From Armigeres subalbatus (taxonomy: Eukaryota > Arthropoda > Insecta > Diptera > Culicidae): a stretch of DNA of 64,000 nucleotides. A program made the translations under genes and the position numbers. The stretch is from NCBI RefSeq assembly GCF_024139115.2, contig NC_085140.1:227880352-227944351 (forward strand). Direction: 5' to 3'. Below the pieces are notes generated by a model. It did not search any database and was not told the DNA's origin. It saw only the letters and a program-made list of their open reading frames with translations. Positions 21,850-31,607 of this stretch are shown here, in pieces (position 1 is the first letter of the stretch; every line of letters begins with the position of its first letter).

Positions 21850-22040
21850 GGGGTAATGACGGCTTTGGCAGGTTTTGTTCTATTATTGGCAGGGGGGTTT
21901 TTTATGACCGATTATGCTCAAATTTGCCCCAAACATTCTTTGCATATCAAAGAATATTGTGGCCAAATTTCATAAAATTCGGTCCACAAAAACCCCCCTG
22001 CCAATAATAGAACAAAACCTGCCAAAGCCGTCTGTTCCCC
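21850..22040. mobile_element. TA-flanked palindromic MITE (GACGGCTTTGGCAGG arms)
   Basis: Each arm holds gacggctttggcaggttttg and then ttctattattggcagggggg in inverted order, over 50 bp nearly perfect. TA flanks both ends (21848-21849 and 22041-22042). Total 191 bp. No gene. Target type suggests Tc1/mariner. Confidence 0.82.
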
Positions 22041-22042
22041 TA

Positions 22043-22270
22043 TTAAGTTTATTGGAGCATATTTTGGCAGAATAATTTCAATGGTTACAGCGCCACTAGC
22101 GTTCTATTACTGCTTTACTGTAAAAACCTTTAAATATTTTTTTGAAATTCCTTGTGATTTTTTAGGATCTTATTCAGAAGTATCTTGAGAAAAACTTTAG
22201 AAAACACCTGGAGGAGTTTTTCCGGATGATTTGCTTTTAAGAAATCTTTGGAAATACTTCGAGAATACCT
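22043..22270. other. Short intergenic stretch
   Basis: AT-rich DNA with no recognised family or gene, bounded by MITEs. Confidence 0.4.
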
Positions 22271-22460
22271 TCATGAAAAACTATTTGATTCATGAAAAAC
22301 TATTTGGTACCGGTTATGAAGGATGGTGTCCGCTACAACGCCTACCAAACATTTTTTTCGATTAAGGTGCTTAATTTTGAGAAATCGAACCTTAGATGCC
22401 TTTCGCCATACTGATTTCAGAAAGCTAACTCCTAGTGTGCCTCCTAGCAGTCGATTCATT
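22271..22460 (+). mobile_element. P-family MITE, truncated
   Basis: Begins within the centre (catgaaaaactatttgg, partly duplicated) and ends gcagtcgattcatt with a short deletion near the right end. Confidence 0.8.
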
Positions 22461-22471
22461 TTTAGGATAAT

Positions 22472-22803
22472 AATGAATCGCCTGCTTTGAGCGTGCTTAC
22501 AGCAGTACACTAGGAGTTAACTTTCTGAAATCAGTATGGCGAAAGGCATCTAAGGTTCGATTTCTCAAAATTAAGCACCTTAATCGAAAAAATATTTCGT
22601 AGGCGTGGTAGCGGACACCATTCTTCATAACCGGTACCAAATAGTTTTCCATGAAAAGTTCCTAATTTTGATAAAACCCTCGTTAGATGTCTTTCGCCAT
22701 ACAAATTTCTGGCTGTTAACTTATGCTGGCTATTTTCGCATATACGATAGCGCCTGGATGTGGAAGCGGCAGGTAGAAAATCAGCCACTGTCAATAATTC
22801 ATT
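22472..22803 (-). mobile_element. P-family MITE, full copy
   Basis: Starts aatgaatcgcctgctttgag and ends gtcaataattcatt. It faces the copy at 22271-22460 head to head across 11 bp. Confidence 0.87.
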
Positions 22804-22891
22804 GTAATAGGGCACTGCACGGAAACATATCTTTCTCTTTCGCTCCTCATATATTTTAACGTTTACTGGCCTTGTTGTTGTATGTATAAGC

Positions 22892-23171
22892 AATGAATTA
22901 TTGACAGTGGCTGATTTTCTACCCGCCGCTTTCACATCCAGGCGCTATTGTTTATGCGAAAAAAAAACAACATGAGTTAACCACCAGAAATTTGTATGGC
23001 GAAAGACATCTAACGCGGGTTTTCTCAAAATTAGGAACTTTTCGAGAAAAACTATTTGGTACCGGTTATGAAGGATGGTGTCCGCTACCACGCCTGCCAA
23101 ATATTTTAATGGTTTCAGAAAGTAAACTCCTAGTGTGCCGTTGTAAGCACGCTCAAAGCAGGCGATTCATT
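22892..23171 (+). mobile_element. P-family MITE, internally deleted
   Basis: Starts aatgaattattgacagtggc and ends gcaggcgattcatt; about 50 bp between the tatttggtacc centre and the right arm is missing. Confidence 0.83.
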
Positions 23172-23224
23172 GATTAATGAGCGGCATAATGCTTCAATAT
23201 ACCAGTCAAGTCAGCTGTGTGGCC

Positions 23225-23256
23225 AATGAATCGCCTAATTTGAGCGTGCTTACAGG
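23225..23256 (-). mobile_element. P-family MITE terminal fragment
   Basis: Only the terminal aatgaatcgcctaatttgag and the following gcgtgcttacag remain. Confidence 0.65.
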
Positions 23257-23489
23257 CATCTTTGCCGTGGAATGTGGTCATCCATGATTTGGAACGCTAG
23301 TGAAGCTAGCGGTGGTAGTCAAGCTTTACCGAACAACGCGCATAAGACAGAGCAGCATCGCATGCTTTGCTGTCTCTTTCTTTCGCCTTGAATACGAGAG
23401 GGCCGTTCGTCGATTGTTGATACAGAAAAAGAGCTAACTTTGAAACTTTGCAGTTTGTTCTATGATGCCTATCTGTTTTGAGCTCGCTA

Positions 23490-23569
23490 TACTGCCGTGA
23501 ATCGCATACTTGTCCCATATGAACAGGAAATCCAGCAAAGATGGGACAGATATGCGATTCACGGCAGTA
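23490..23569. mobile_element. 80-bp hairpin MITE
   Basis: Inverted arms TACTGCCGTGAATCGCATA and TATGCGATTCACGGCAGTA enclose a ~20-bp loop, with a second paired block around cccat/atggg. TA flanks both sides (23488-23489 and 23570-23571), fitting a Tc1/mariner target. Confidence 0.75.
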
Positions 23570-23744
23570 TAAGTCTCCGAGCCTCTTATCAAAAGTAGAT
23601 TTTTGGATTGATCCTACAGCCTCTATGAGCATTCAGAGTACGACATTAAAGAAAGTCCTCCGCTAATTTCGACACCTTTACGCTTTCGGAACAATAAAAC
23701 CTATTATCGCTAATTTTCATCCATTTATGTTGCAAGTAATATTT

Positions 23745-24912
23745 TCATTTCCGAACAGCATTGTTTGACAAAAACGCTAGATGTCCTTTCGTACACTTGT
23801 TAGCGTAATGACCCTTGTTTCCGCATTTGAAACACCTGAATGTAGCAAACAAGTTTTAGTAAGTGAATATGCCAATACAAACGCTATCGCGTCATGAAAT
23901 ACTTACGTAATCTCTTCAAGAGGTCTGGGAGGCGGTTTTTGCGGCAACACAACTCCCTCCTCTAAACTTTGGTTGGAGCTGTCCAAATTCTGGCGATGTT
24001 TGAAATAACCAAGCGAACGATATCTTGCTTCTTCCATCCGCAGTGTTGCTTCACGTTGCTGTAATTAAAAAAATCATTCATATACATCTACTACATGTGC
24101 GAAAAAAGAAGAGTGCACAACTACTAGAAAAAAATTCATCAAAAACAGGAAATACGTTAACGGAAACAATAACCCTCTAGCTAGAATAACATGAAAATGC
24201 ATATCAGTATCAATATATAATACCTCTTGAGGCATCTTAGGACAGTAACAGGCTTTGTGTCCAGGTTCTCCGCAATAATGGCACGTCGGAGGGCGTTTGG
24301 GCAGCTGGTCTTTAGATTCCGGTGGTGGCGGGAGCTCGAATCGCGGGTGCATAAATTTACAAGACGCTCCATCCGGGCAAAATCCGGCTAGGTAGAAATT
24401 ACACAACACTCTCCTCACGTGCCGATGCCGACAACTTGGCCCGTGACGACAAAATCCGCGATCGTACCAGGGACAATCTTTAATCTTACTTTCCGGATCT
24501 ATATGCAGGAAAGGACACTCCTTATTGTGACAAGCATTGAATCGAGAGTAAAAGTAACATTCCGGCATCTTAGTCATGTCATATTCGTGTAAGAATTCGC
24601 ACTGGTCTCCTTTCTTACACAGACCGCGCAGCCAATGCTTGCACACTATAGTACGATCGCCACGGATGTGGCGAAACGGACAAGCTGCTCCTTTGTCGCA
24701 CTCGGTTCCATCGGTGGCATTGAAAAATAAACATACTGCAGCGGTCGATTCTGAAAACAAAATCATCACATAAAATACTCACAAATCATAGTCATCTATA
24801 AATACTTACTATCCATGCCCGGAAACGGTAGTGGAAGTGCTCCAAATTGTTCGTTTAGATCCTTTTCTATTTTAAACACTACATTTTCCACATTAGCTAT
24901 TAGAAAATCCAT
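23745..24912 (-). CDS. Clp: CPSF30 / clipper, mRNA cleavage and polyadenylation factor
   Basis: The exons on the - strand are 24912-24810, 24750-24224, 24058-23907 and 23835-23745 (873 nt, 290 aa), with GT-AG borders and consistent phases. CPSF4/clipper is the zinc-finger subunit of the nuclear cleavage and polyadenylation complex; it binds the AAUAAA region of pre-mRNA. The protein has five CCCH fingers in exons 1-2 (first CLFFNATDGTECDKGAACPF..H, then CKHWLRGLCKKGDQCEFLH, CYFYSRFNACHNKECPFLH, CPWYDRGFCRHGPSCRHRH and CNFYLAGFCPDGASCKFMH). A CCHC knuckle (CHYCGEPGHKACYC) follows, and a second one (CFKCGNKGHYANKC) lies in the last exon. The order matches Drosophila clipper. The ATG at 24912-24910 begins MDFLIANVENVVFK, the usual N-terminus. 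The exon 1/2 join restores GMDKSTAAV. A foldback repeat starts about 80 bp upstream of the ATG. No broken residues are seen, so the gene should be active. Confidence 0.95.
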
Positions 24913-24994
24913 TTTTAAAAGGAATCGAATAAAATTTTGATGATTATTGTTTAGGTACAAGCTTGGGTTTGTTCTTGTTAACGTGATCAAACAA

Positions 24995-25676
24995 AAGTCA
25001 AAAGCTGTCAAAACCTGGGACGTCAAAACGTCTCAGGTCAAAACCTGAGACGAGACCTGCAAAGACGCTGCTTCTTTTCTCTTGTTTTGACACTTGTTCT
25101 TCTTTTCATCACAGTTGACCATCGAGTTTCAACTGTTTACTTGACTGTTTCACCTAAGCCCCAGGTGGACCCTTCTGAGCACAATAAAAGTGTATCCAAT
25201 TCACGAAATAGTTAATTCATTTTTATAAGGATTTTATACCGGGAACAAAACACAGGTTTATTACTGATTATTAACAAGCTAAACGGATAGTTTGGAATAC
25301 TCGTTTAAGTGAAAAAGTCATGGTAAAGCAAAAATGATGTGGAATATTTTATTTGGGATACCAATACTTTCACTCAAAAAGCTGCTGGTTGCACCCTGAG
25401 ACGTTGCACCTGACCTCACCTGACAGTTCGAGACAGCAGTTGACTGGCAGCAGCTGAAGTTACATTTTTTCCTCTTTGCAGGTCTCGTCTCAGGTCAAAA
25501 CAGGTCAAAACCTGAGACGAGACCTGAAAAAAATAAAAATCAGTCCTTCAACTGAAACTACTGTCAACTGATTGTCAAAACAAGAAAAAGCAGCGTCTTT
25601 GCAGGTCTCGTCTCAGGTCAAAAGGTCTCAGGTCAAAACGTCTCAGGTCAAAACCTGTCAAAACCTGTCAAAACGA
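24995..25676. repeat. Foldback repeat upstream of clipper
   Basis: Inverted terminal blocks share cctgagacgagacctgcaaa and gacgctgctt. Each end carries several copies of the short motif caggtcaaaac / tgtcaaaacctg, and gtctcaggtc is repeated in both directions. The right end (25470-25676) contains two inverted sub-blocks and the left end one. The middle (about 25110-25460) has no gene. It sits within about 80 bp of the clipper start codon and could affect its promoter. No target duplication was resolved. Confidence 0.75.
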
Positions 25677-26545
25677 GCATCGCAACTTCCACAGTTGATC
25701 GTTTGTTTCCTACACTCAGAAATATATTGAAATATATTTAATTCTATAGAATAGTATTGCAATTTGCATCTAAAATTAGCATTGCAGACAACCTGCAAGC
25801 AACTTGCACAGGAACGAGCTGTCAAAAAGCATGCTGATGTATACATTTTAAGCGTGTTATTCATTGGATTTATGTTAGTTTTCTTTCGATGTGTACATCG
25901 GGGCAGTGGTGCTAACATGTTTTCATGTTTTTTAAGTGAACTTATATTAAACAATTTCACTTAATTTCGGTTTATTCATTAGTTTCATCATTCTTTTCTT
26001 TTAAAAATGAACACTCTATCAAAATATCTTAAAGGCCTCATTGTATTTTACTTAAATATCATGGTATATTATTACTAGAAATACTAGAATAAGAGATCGG
26101 CGAAGACGCCATCTTGTTTCCAATCGAACCGTCAAAAGCGGTTCCATTTCGACTTGTTTACTTTTTGCATCCATAAGAAGCAAGCAAAATATTCAAGTGC
26201 TGCCAGTATCATTGTCACGATTTCATGCATTTTCATACGTTGCCATTTCGACAGTTTTTCACTCCGCCGGTCTCTGGTTATAGGGTTGCTAATTATTACT
26301 ACACCGATTGTAATAATCTCCTTGAATGATAAAATACCCAGCAACACTGCATGCAAGATCTTTTGCAAGTTAGCTGCAACCGAGGCTGCAACTTCATGCA
26401 TTTGGCGATATCAACGCAAACTGCAATATAAAAACAAATCGGTTTTTATATTTTTGATGTTTACCCGCATAGTGATAAACTTTTTGATATTCTGTTGTAA
26501 CATTTAATAAAATTCATAGGGAAATGTCAATATTTGGGTAATTGT
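25677..26545. other. Intergenic, AT-rich
   Basis: No gene recognised. Short inverted and direct copies of cttgcaagtt-like and aacttgca motifs occur near 25790 and 26350. Reading frames below 120 aa show no motif. Confidence 0.45.
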
Positions 26546-26547
26546 TA

Positions 26548-26837
26548 CAGTGAACGTTCGCTAATTGGGGTTTTTCTAGTTGGGGCGTTTTTTAGTTGGG
26601 GGTTCGCTAATTGGGGCGAAACCCAATTAAAAAGCAGCTAAACGTCAGAATGTGATGTCAAAAACGCGTTGACGTTTTGTTTCCGTGTTTGGCGGGATCG
26701 ATATTTTCTGGCGCGTAAAATTTTCTTTTGTTCAATGCAAAAAGTAAACAACATTGACGCTTGTCAAACCGCCCCAATTAGCGAACGGCATTCGCTAGTT
26801 GGGGTGAGGTCGTGCCCCAATTAGCGAACGATCACTG
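26548..26837. mobile_element. Mariner-type MITE (CAGTGAACGTTCGCTAATTG)
   Basis: Ends CAGTGAACGTTCGCTAATTG and its inverse (with one change, GATC for GTTC), about 25 bp each. TA flanks at 26546-26547 and 26838-26839. Internal short repeats of ttggggcg near the left end. Non-coding. Confidence 0.82.
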
Positions 26838-26927
26838 TACTTGATTATTAAACTATTCAAGGCTTCCCATTAAGTACTCTACATAACAACACTATTTAAC
26901 TTTACCATACATGAGGATAGGCTTAGC

Positions 26928-27184
26928 GATTCCGGAAAAATGCGCGTCGGAATTTCGAAAAGATTCTTGTTGCGACCCTGGAAGAATTCTTGTTGCTTTC
27001 CCGGAAGGATGCTTCTCGCGATCCCGGATGCTTGTTGGATTCCAGCCCGCTCCGAGATCCCGAAAGAATTTTTGTTACACTCCACGAGGCGCTCCATGCA
27101 GAAAGAATTCCCGTCGCGATTTCGAAGGATTGCCGTCGCATCTAGATCCAGAAGAGATTCCCGTCACGGAAGGATTTCTATGTC
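26928..27184 (+). repeat. Degenerate minisatellite
   Basis: A loose tandem array with variable units of about 25-30 bp around motifs such as gattcccgtcgcgatt and ggaaggat. The same pattern resumes at 27518-27553 on the far side of a P-family MITE, so the MITE entered the array. Confidence 0.65.
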
Positions 27185-27517
27185 AATGAATTATTGGCAG
27201 TGGCTGATTTTCTACCCGCCGCAGCCACATGCAGGCGCTATAGTATATGAACAAAATAGCCAGCAAGAGTTAACCACCAGAAATTTGTATGGCGAAAGAC
27301 ATCTAACGCTGGTTTTCTCAAAATTAGGAACTTTTAATGAAAAACTATTTGGTACCGGTTATGAGGGATGGTGTCTGCTACTACGCCTACCAAATATTTT
27401 TTCGATTAAAGTGCTTAATTTTGAGAAATCGAACCTTAGATGCCTTTCGCCATACTGATTTCAGAAAGTTAACTCCTAGTGTGCCGCTGTAAGCACGCTC
27501 AAAGCAGTCGATTCATT
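27185..27517 (+). mobile_element. P-family MITE, full copy inside a minisatellite
   Basis: Starts aatgaattattggcagtggc and ends agcagtcgattcatt. Minisatellite sequence lies directly on both sides. Confidence 0.87.
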
Positions 27518-27553
27518 CCGAAAGGATTTCCGTCGCGTTTTTGGAAATTTTCC

Positions 27554-28027
27554 AATGAATCGCCTGCTTTGAGCGTGCTTACAGCGGCACACTAGGAGTT
27601 AACTTTCTGAAATCAGTATGGCGAAAGGCATCTAAGGTTCGATTTCTCAAATTTAAGCACTTTCACCAAAAAAATATTTGGTAGGCATGGTAGCGGACAC
27701 CTTCCTACATAATCGGTACCAAATAGTTTTTTATGAAAAGTTTCTTATTTTGAGAAAACCCGCGTTAGATGACTTTCGCTTAATCGAAAAAAACCTTAAT
27801 CGAAAAAATATTTGATAGGCGTAGTAGCGGACACCTTCCTACATAACTGTTACACTGTTACCAAATAGTTTTTCGTGAAAAGTTCCTACTGTTTAGAAAA
27901 CCCGCGTTAGATGTCTTTCGCCATTCAAACTTCGGGTGTTTAACTCATGCTGGCTATTTTCGCATATACGTTAGCACCTGGTGCTGGCAGCGACGGGTAG
28001 GAAACCAGCCACTGTATGTGATTCATT
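27554..28027 (-). mobile_element. P-family MITE with internal duplication
   Basis: Starts aatgaatcgcctgctttgag and ends gtatgtgattcatt. The centre is duplicated: cttaatcg, the tatttggtagg block and ggacaccttcctacataa occur twice (about 27660-27720 and 27780-27850). The left arm is of the common subtype and the right arm of the tgtgattcatt subtype, so this is a recombinant copy. Confidence 0.82.
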
Positions 28028-29783
28028 GGTATGGTACTTATTTCAAGATTCTTGTACCATGGTACTTATACGTGCTTATACCACCAGTGTGTCATTAGAG
28101 TAAAATCAGCAGTGATTCAAATCGTTCGGGGCTGTCAGTTTGAATATGAATCTGAAACATTAATTTTCCCAGCAGCTGTTCTAGATTCAGTTTTTATACC
28201 AGTCAACTGTCAAAAAAATAAAACTGGTATAAAGCTCCGTTCTATTTTCTGCAGATTTGCACCACGATTGAATCACGAGATTCAAATACTTTTCAATGAA
28301 TCGCCTGCTTTGAGCGTGCTTACAGCGGCACACTAGGAGTTAACTTTCTGAAATCAGTATGGCGAAAGGCGTCTAAGGTTCGATTTCTCAAAAACAAGCA
28401 CCTTAATCGAAAAAATATTTGGTAGGCGTAGTCGCGGACACCATCCTTCATAACCGGTACTATATATAGTAGAATCTATAGATGAGCGAAAGCATGGCTG
28501 AGTCGATTTTTGTGCCCGTGCAAACGCGCATATGATGTCACAGCCCTCAACGTTTCCATTGAAATCGTGACGTCATGCTCGTTTGGAGACACGTTTGACA
28601 GTTCGTTTGGAGACAGAGGATTTATCCACAGAGAACAGACATGGATCCTCGAACAAAATTTCGGTAAAAACGTGTGTAAAGATTTAAATCGCACCTCAGC
28701 GCCGCCAACGCAGGCTGCCCGACATAAAAACTCATTTTCACTAAGTGATGGCGTTGGCATACACTACATAAACAATGTATTGTCTATGCGAGACATCGCT
28801 GGAACGTCGCTGGACCGTCGCGTCGCTCAACCAGCGAGCGCTTTCCAGTTTGGTGTTGCAGCGACGCATTGAATTTGCCTGCGTCGCTGGAGCACTTACT
28901 GGAAAGGGTCGTCAGCGACCAGCGACGTTTCAGTCGAGCGACGTAGTTGAGACAAGTTCATACATGTTCTTGATTTCATCTGCATCGACAATAGTGCTGC
29001 CACCTAGGAGCGAGCCTAGGAGCGATTCGGAATGAACACTAGCGCTAAAAAGTAAAACACGGCAAATTTTAACCATATTCATCAGCACACTAGCACCGCC
29101 CGGATAAAATTTACAGTAACTTGTATGACATAACCCATTGAAATACAATAGATTGTGTGGCAAACAATACAAACTATTGTATGCTTATTGTAAAATGTTC
29201 ACGGTTGTAAAAGATCTTTATTGTACGTACATTAAAATAACAATATATTTAAATGTTTCCGATATATTCTATTATATTTTAATTGATCGCTTATGTTTAG
29301 TATTGCTCATCCAAAAATAAACAATTTTTAAAAGTATTCGGTTTGGATGATCTGGAAATCCGTCTAATGTTATTGAATTAATATAATTTTGGAATATTTC
29401 ATGGATTTATTATATTGATGAAATAACAATTGAAAACAATAAAATTACAATAGCTTTGTTTGTTAAATAAATAAAATGTTATACCGGTTCTCAAGTATAT
29501 ATTTTCATATTGCAGGTCTTGTTGCAGGTCTAGAAATGTTTTGCAATAAAAATTTGATTTCAAAAAATGAAAGGGAACAAAAACTTTTGCTTATAATTTT
29601 ACTCGGAGAATGGCTAGATTCATTTGAGCGTGTACAGTTTTGTTTATAATTAGTGAAGAGATGAAAATAATGAAACTGTAGCTGCAGAAAGTGTTTTTTC
29701 ATTACAGTTTCTGCTGCTGGGAAAGCGGTAGATCACTATGGCTTCTGTACCGTGGTGAGTATCTAAAGTGTTGAAGCGCCTTA

Positions 29784-30853
29784 CACGCTTACTTCAGTTC
29801 ACCCAAATATGGGTGAAGAGTACCTATAATCAGCAAAAAGTGCACATACCTAGATTTGGGTGAAGTTCCTCCTACCCATTTATAGGTATACCCCTATTCA
29901 CCCATATATGAGTATATTGGCTGGGAAGAGAATATAGGTATATTTTACCTACATTTGGGTATTTTTTGTTTGTTTGGGAAAATAAATATATACATATTTT
30001 TTTTAAATTAATTTTTTTTTCAACACATGATCATCAGAATTTATTCAAATAAAAAAAATATAACTCGAAGTTAATATACAATTGGTACAATGTATGCACA
30101 TAGCAACTAATGTTGTATAATAAGGGAGAAATATAAGAGTGTGGGTCCGTGGGTCCAGATACCAAGGTGCAAGTTCTAGCATCGTACACAGTCTCACAGT
30201 TGCTCTTTGCTGGTAACAGCTTCGTCTCGGGCTTTGTTATGCATAATTCCAGATTAACATAGTCCCGCTTGCATTCGTACCTGAAACACGTAAATGTTCA
30301 TAGAACTTCGATAGGATCTTATTTCACCCACAATCACTTACCGAAACACTATAATGAGTGACCTGTTGTTTCTGTAATGATAAGGAAATAAATCTATTGC
30401 TTATGCCATAGTGAATTCAATTCGGGGAAAAGCTTACTTGTTGACAAGGTGCGTGCAATGGCTGCTGAATCTCACCCTCGATCGGACCTCCAAATAGGAT
30501 GGAGCTCCGAATTGTAGTTTATTTACTATAGATGAGGTCGTGAATGCTAATATTGCACTAGCCGATCTACTGGCTTGCCAATCTCCGGGTTAAGAGAAAC
30601 ATTCTATTTTATACTACTTTACTAATTTTTAGTGCGGTTCTGCGGACTGACTGGATTTGGCGTAAATGTTAATTTTTTCATCCAAATATGGGTAAATTAA
30701 TTTACCCATAAATTGGTAAAGTCGTTTTACCAATAATATTAGTGAAATTCACTGATTTTCGCGGTACATTTCACCAATAATATGAGTAAATTGTACAATA
30801 CCCAAATATGGGTGATTAGAGTACTCATAAATAGGTAAACTGATCTAAGCGTG
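29784..30853. mobile_element. TA-flanked TIR element with internal spliced frame
   Basis: Ends CACGCTTACTTCAGTTCACC and inverted CACGCTTAGATCAGTTTACC, with TA on both sides (29782-29783 and 30854-30855). Both subterminal regions carry repeated acccaaatatgggt-like motifs. The 1.07-kb element holds a - strand three-exon reading frame, listed next. Confidence 0.65.
30030..30600 (-). CDS. Possible spliced protein fragment of unknown function
   Basis: Three blocks on the - strand have good splice signals: about 30590-30438 (donor gtaagc), 30371-30342 (acceptor ttacag, donor gtaagt) and 30280 to about 30033 (acceptor tttcag). Joined in phase they read without a stop, with segments such as FGAPSYLEVRSRVRFSSHC, NKNNRSLIIVFRYECKRDY and VNLELCITKPETKLL. 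There is no start Met in the open stretch; AATAAA lies near the stop. I do not recognise the family; the C-x-I-T-K-P region only faintly recalls the end of p53-type DNA-binding domains, not enough to assign. It may be a host gene piece captured by the TIR element. Confidence 0.3.
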
Positions 30854-30855
30854 TA

Positions 30856-31152
30856 GAGCATCATTACTGGGCGCGACTATTTTGATCACTCTCACTGTAC
30901 TGTCATTTTAGATTAGTCACTCTTTTTCGCATCGGTCACTATTTTCGGTATTTTCGGTTATCATTTCGGTAACTGCATTCCGTATCGGTGACGTTCGACG
31001 TTTGATAGTTCATCAAATAGTAGCGCTGTTATTTGGTCAATTTGGTCACCTGTCAGCTGCGCTACTGTTTTAGCAGCGCGTATAGTAGCGACTGGTAAAG
31101 TGTCAAGTAATGATACTGCGCTGACAAACGGTTTATACTCACCACCGGTAAT
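30856..31152 (+). mobile_element. H-family element (GAGCATCATT end), right-truncated
   Basis: Starts gagcatcattactgg and matches the host element of the stack at 38474-43187 (catcggtcactattttc, cacctgtcag, tagcagcgcg, caccaccggtaat). The final attgctc end is missing, so it is truncated on the right. Confidence 0.7.
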
Positions 31153-31487
31153 CGTAATCTTATACTACAAAAGTTCAATGTACATAATGAACGCAGTGAT
31201 TCATCCCGAACAAAAAATAAATGAACATTTTATCTTCATAATACCTGATGACATGCATGGTAACATGTATCCTTGTTCCTTTACAGAAATGAAGCTTATT
31301 ATAAATAAAATACGGCTGCTTGCTGGTCACTGATTGAAGATCGTTCAGTGGCTACCATTGGTCAATCTCACCAATGGGATATAATAAGAACTGATGCAGG
31401 TAATTTTTTCTTTTCTTCTCGACGTATTTTTTCTAATAAAACTGACATTCTTTTATAATTTACATTTTTCACAGGTTTATATCTATA
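31153..31487. other. AT-rich stretch inside the nested region
   Basis: No gene or family recognised. A short inverted repeat around ccattggtcaatctcaccaatgg lies at 31356-31378. Confidence 0.4.
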
Positions 31488-31607
31488 TGTATTGTCTATT
31501 CGGAACAAAGTTAGTACGCTTTTTAAACCGATGTTGGATTTTTCTCCAGATACAGGCAACCCACTTAACTTTGGAAGTAGTGTGCTGAATTCGTCTAAAG
31601 ATATGCT
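31488..31607 (+). mobile_element. Part of a GAAGT-type MITE, host of the LTR element
   Basis: The sequence gttggatttttctccagata, caggcaac and gaagtagtgtgctgaattc matches the inverse of 54590-54735. The copy is cut at 31607 by the LTR retrotransposon and resumes at 36952 (tgctaaac). Confidence 0.65.

Noticed and set aside
13600..23300. CRISPR-like array suggested by many regular repeats
   Set aside because: The repeats are ~330-bp palindromic transposons in both orientations with irregular spacing, in an insect genome.
26911..27189. Overlapping long frames on both strands
   Set aside because: They are a by-product of a GC-richer degenerate tandem repeat.
28510..28872. Open frame of 120 aa on the + strand, with an opposite frame
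   Set aside because: It lies inside the 9-kb insertion and reads through repeat-like gcgtcgctgg words; no domain and no splice context.
29737..29760. Short ATG exon (atggcttctgtaccgtg followed by gtgagt)
   Set aside because: Only about six codons, with no matching downstream exon and surrounded by repeats.
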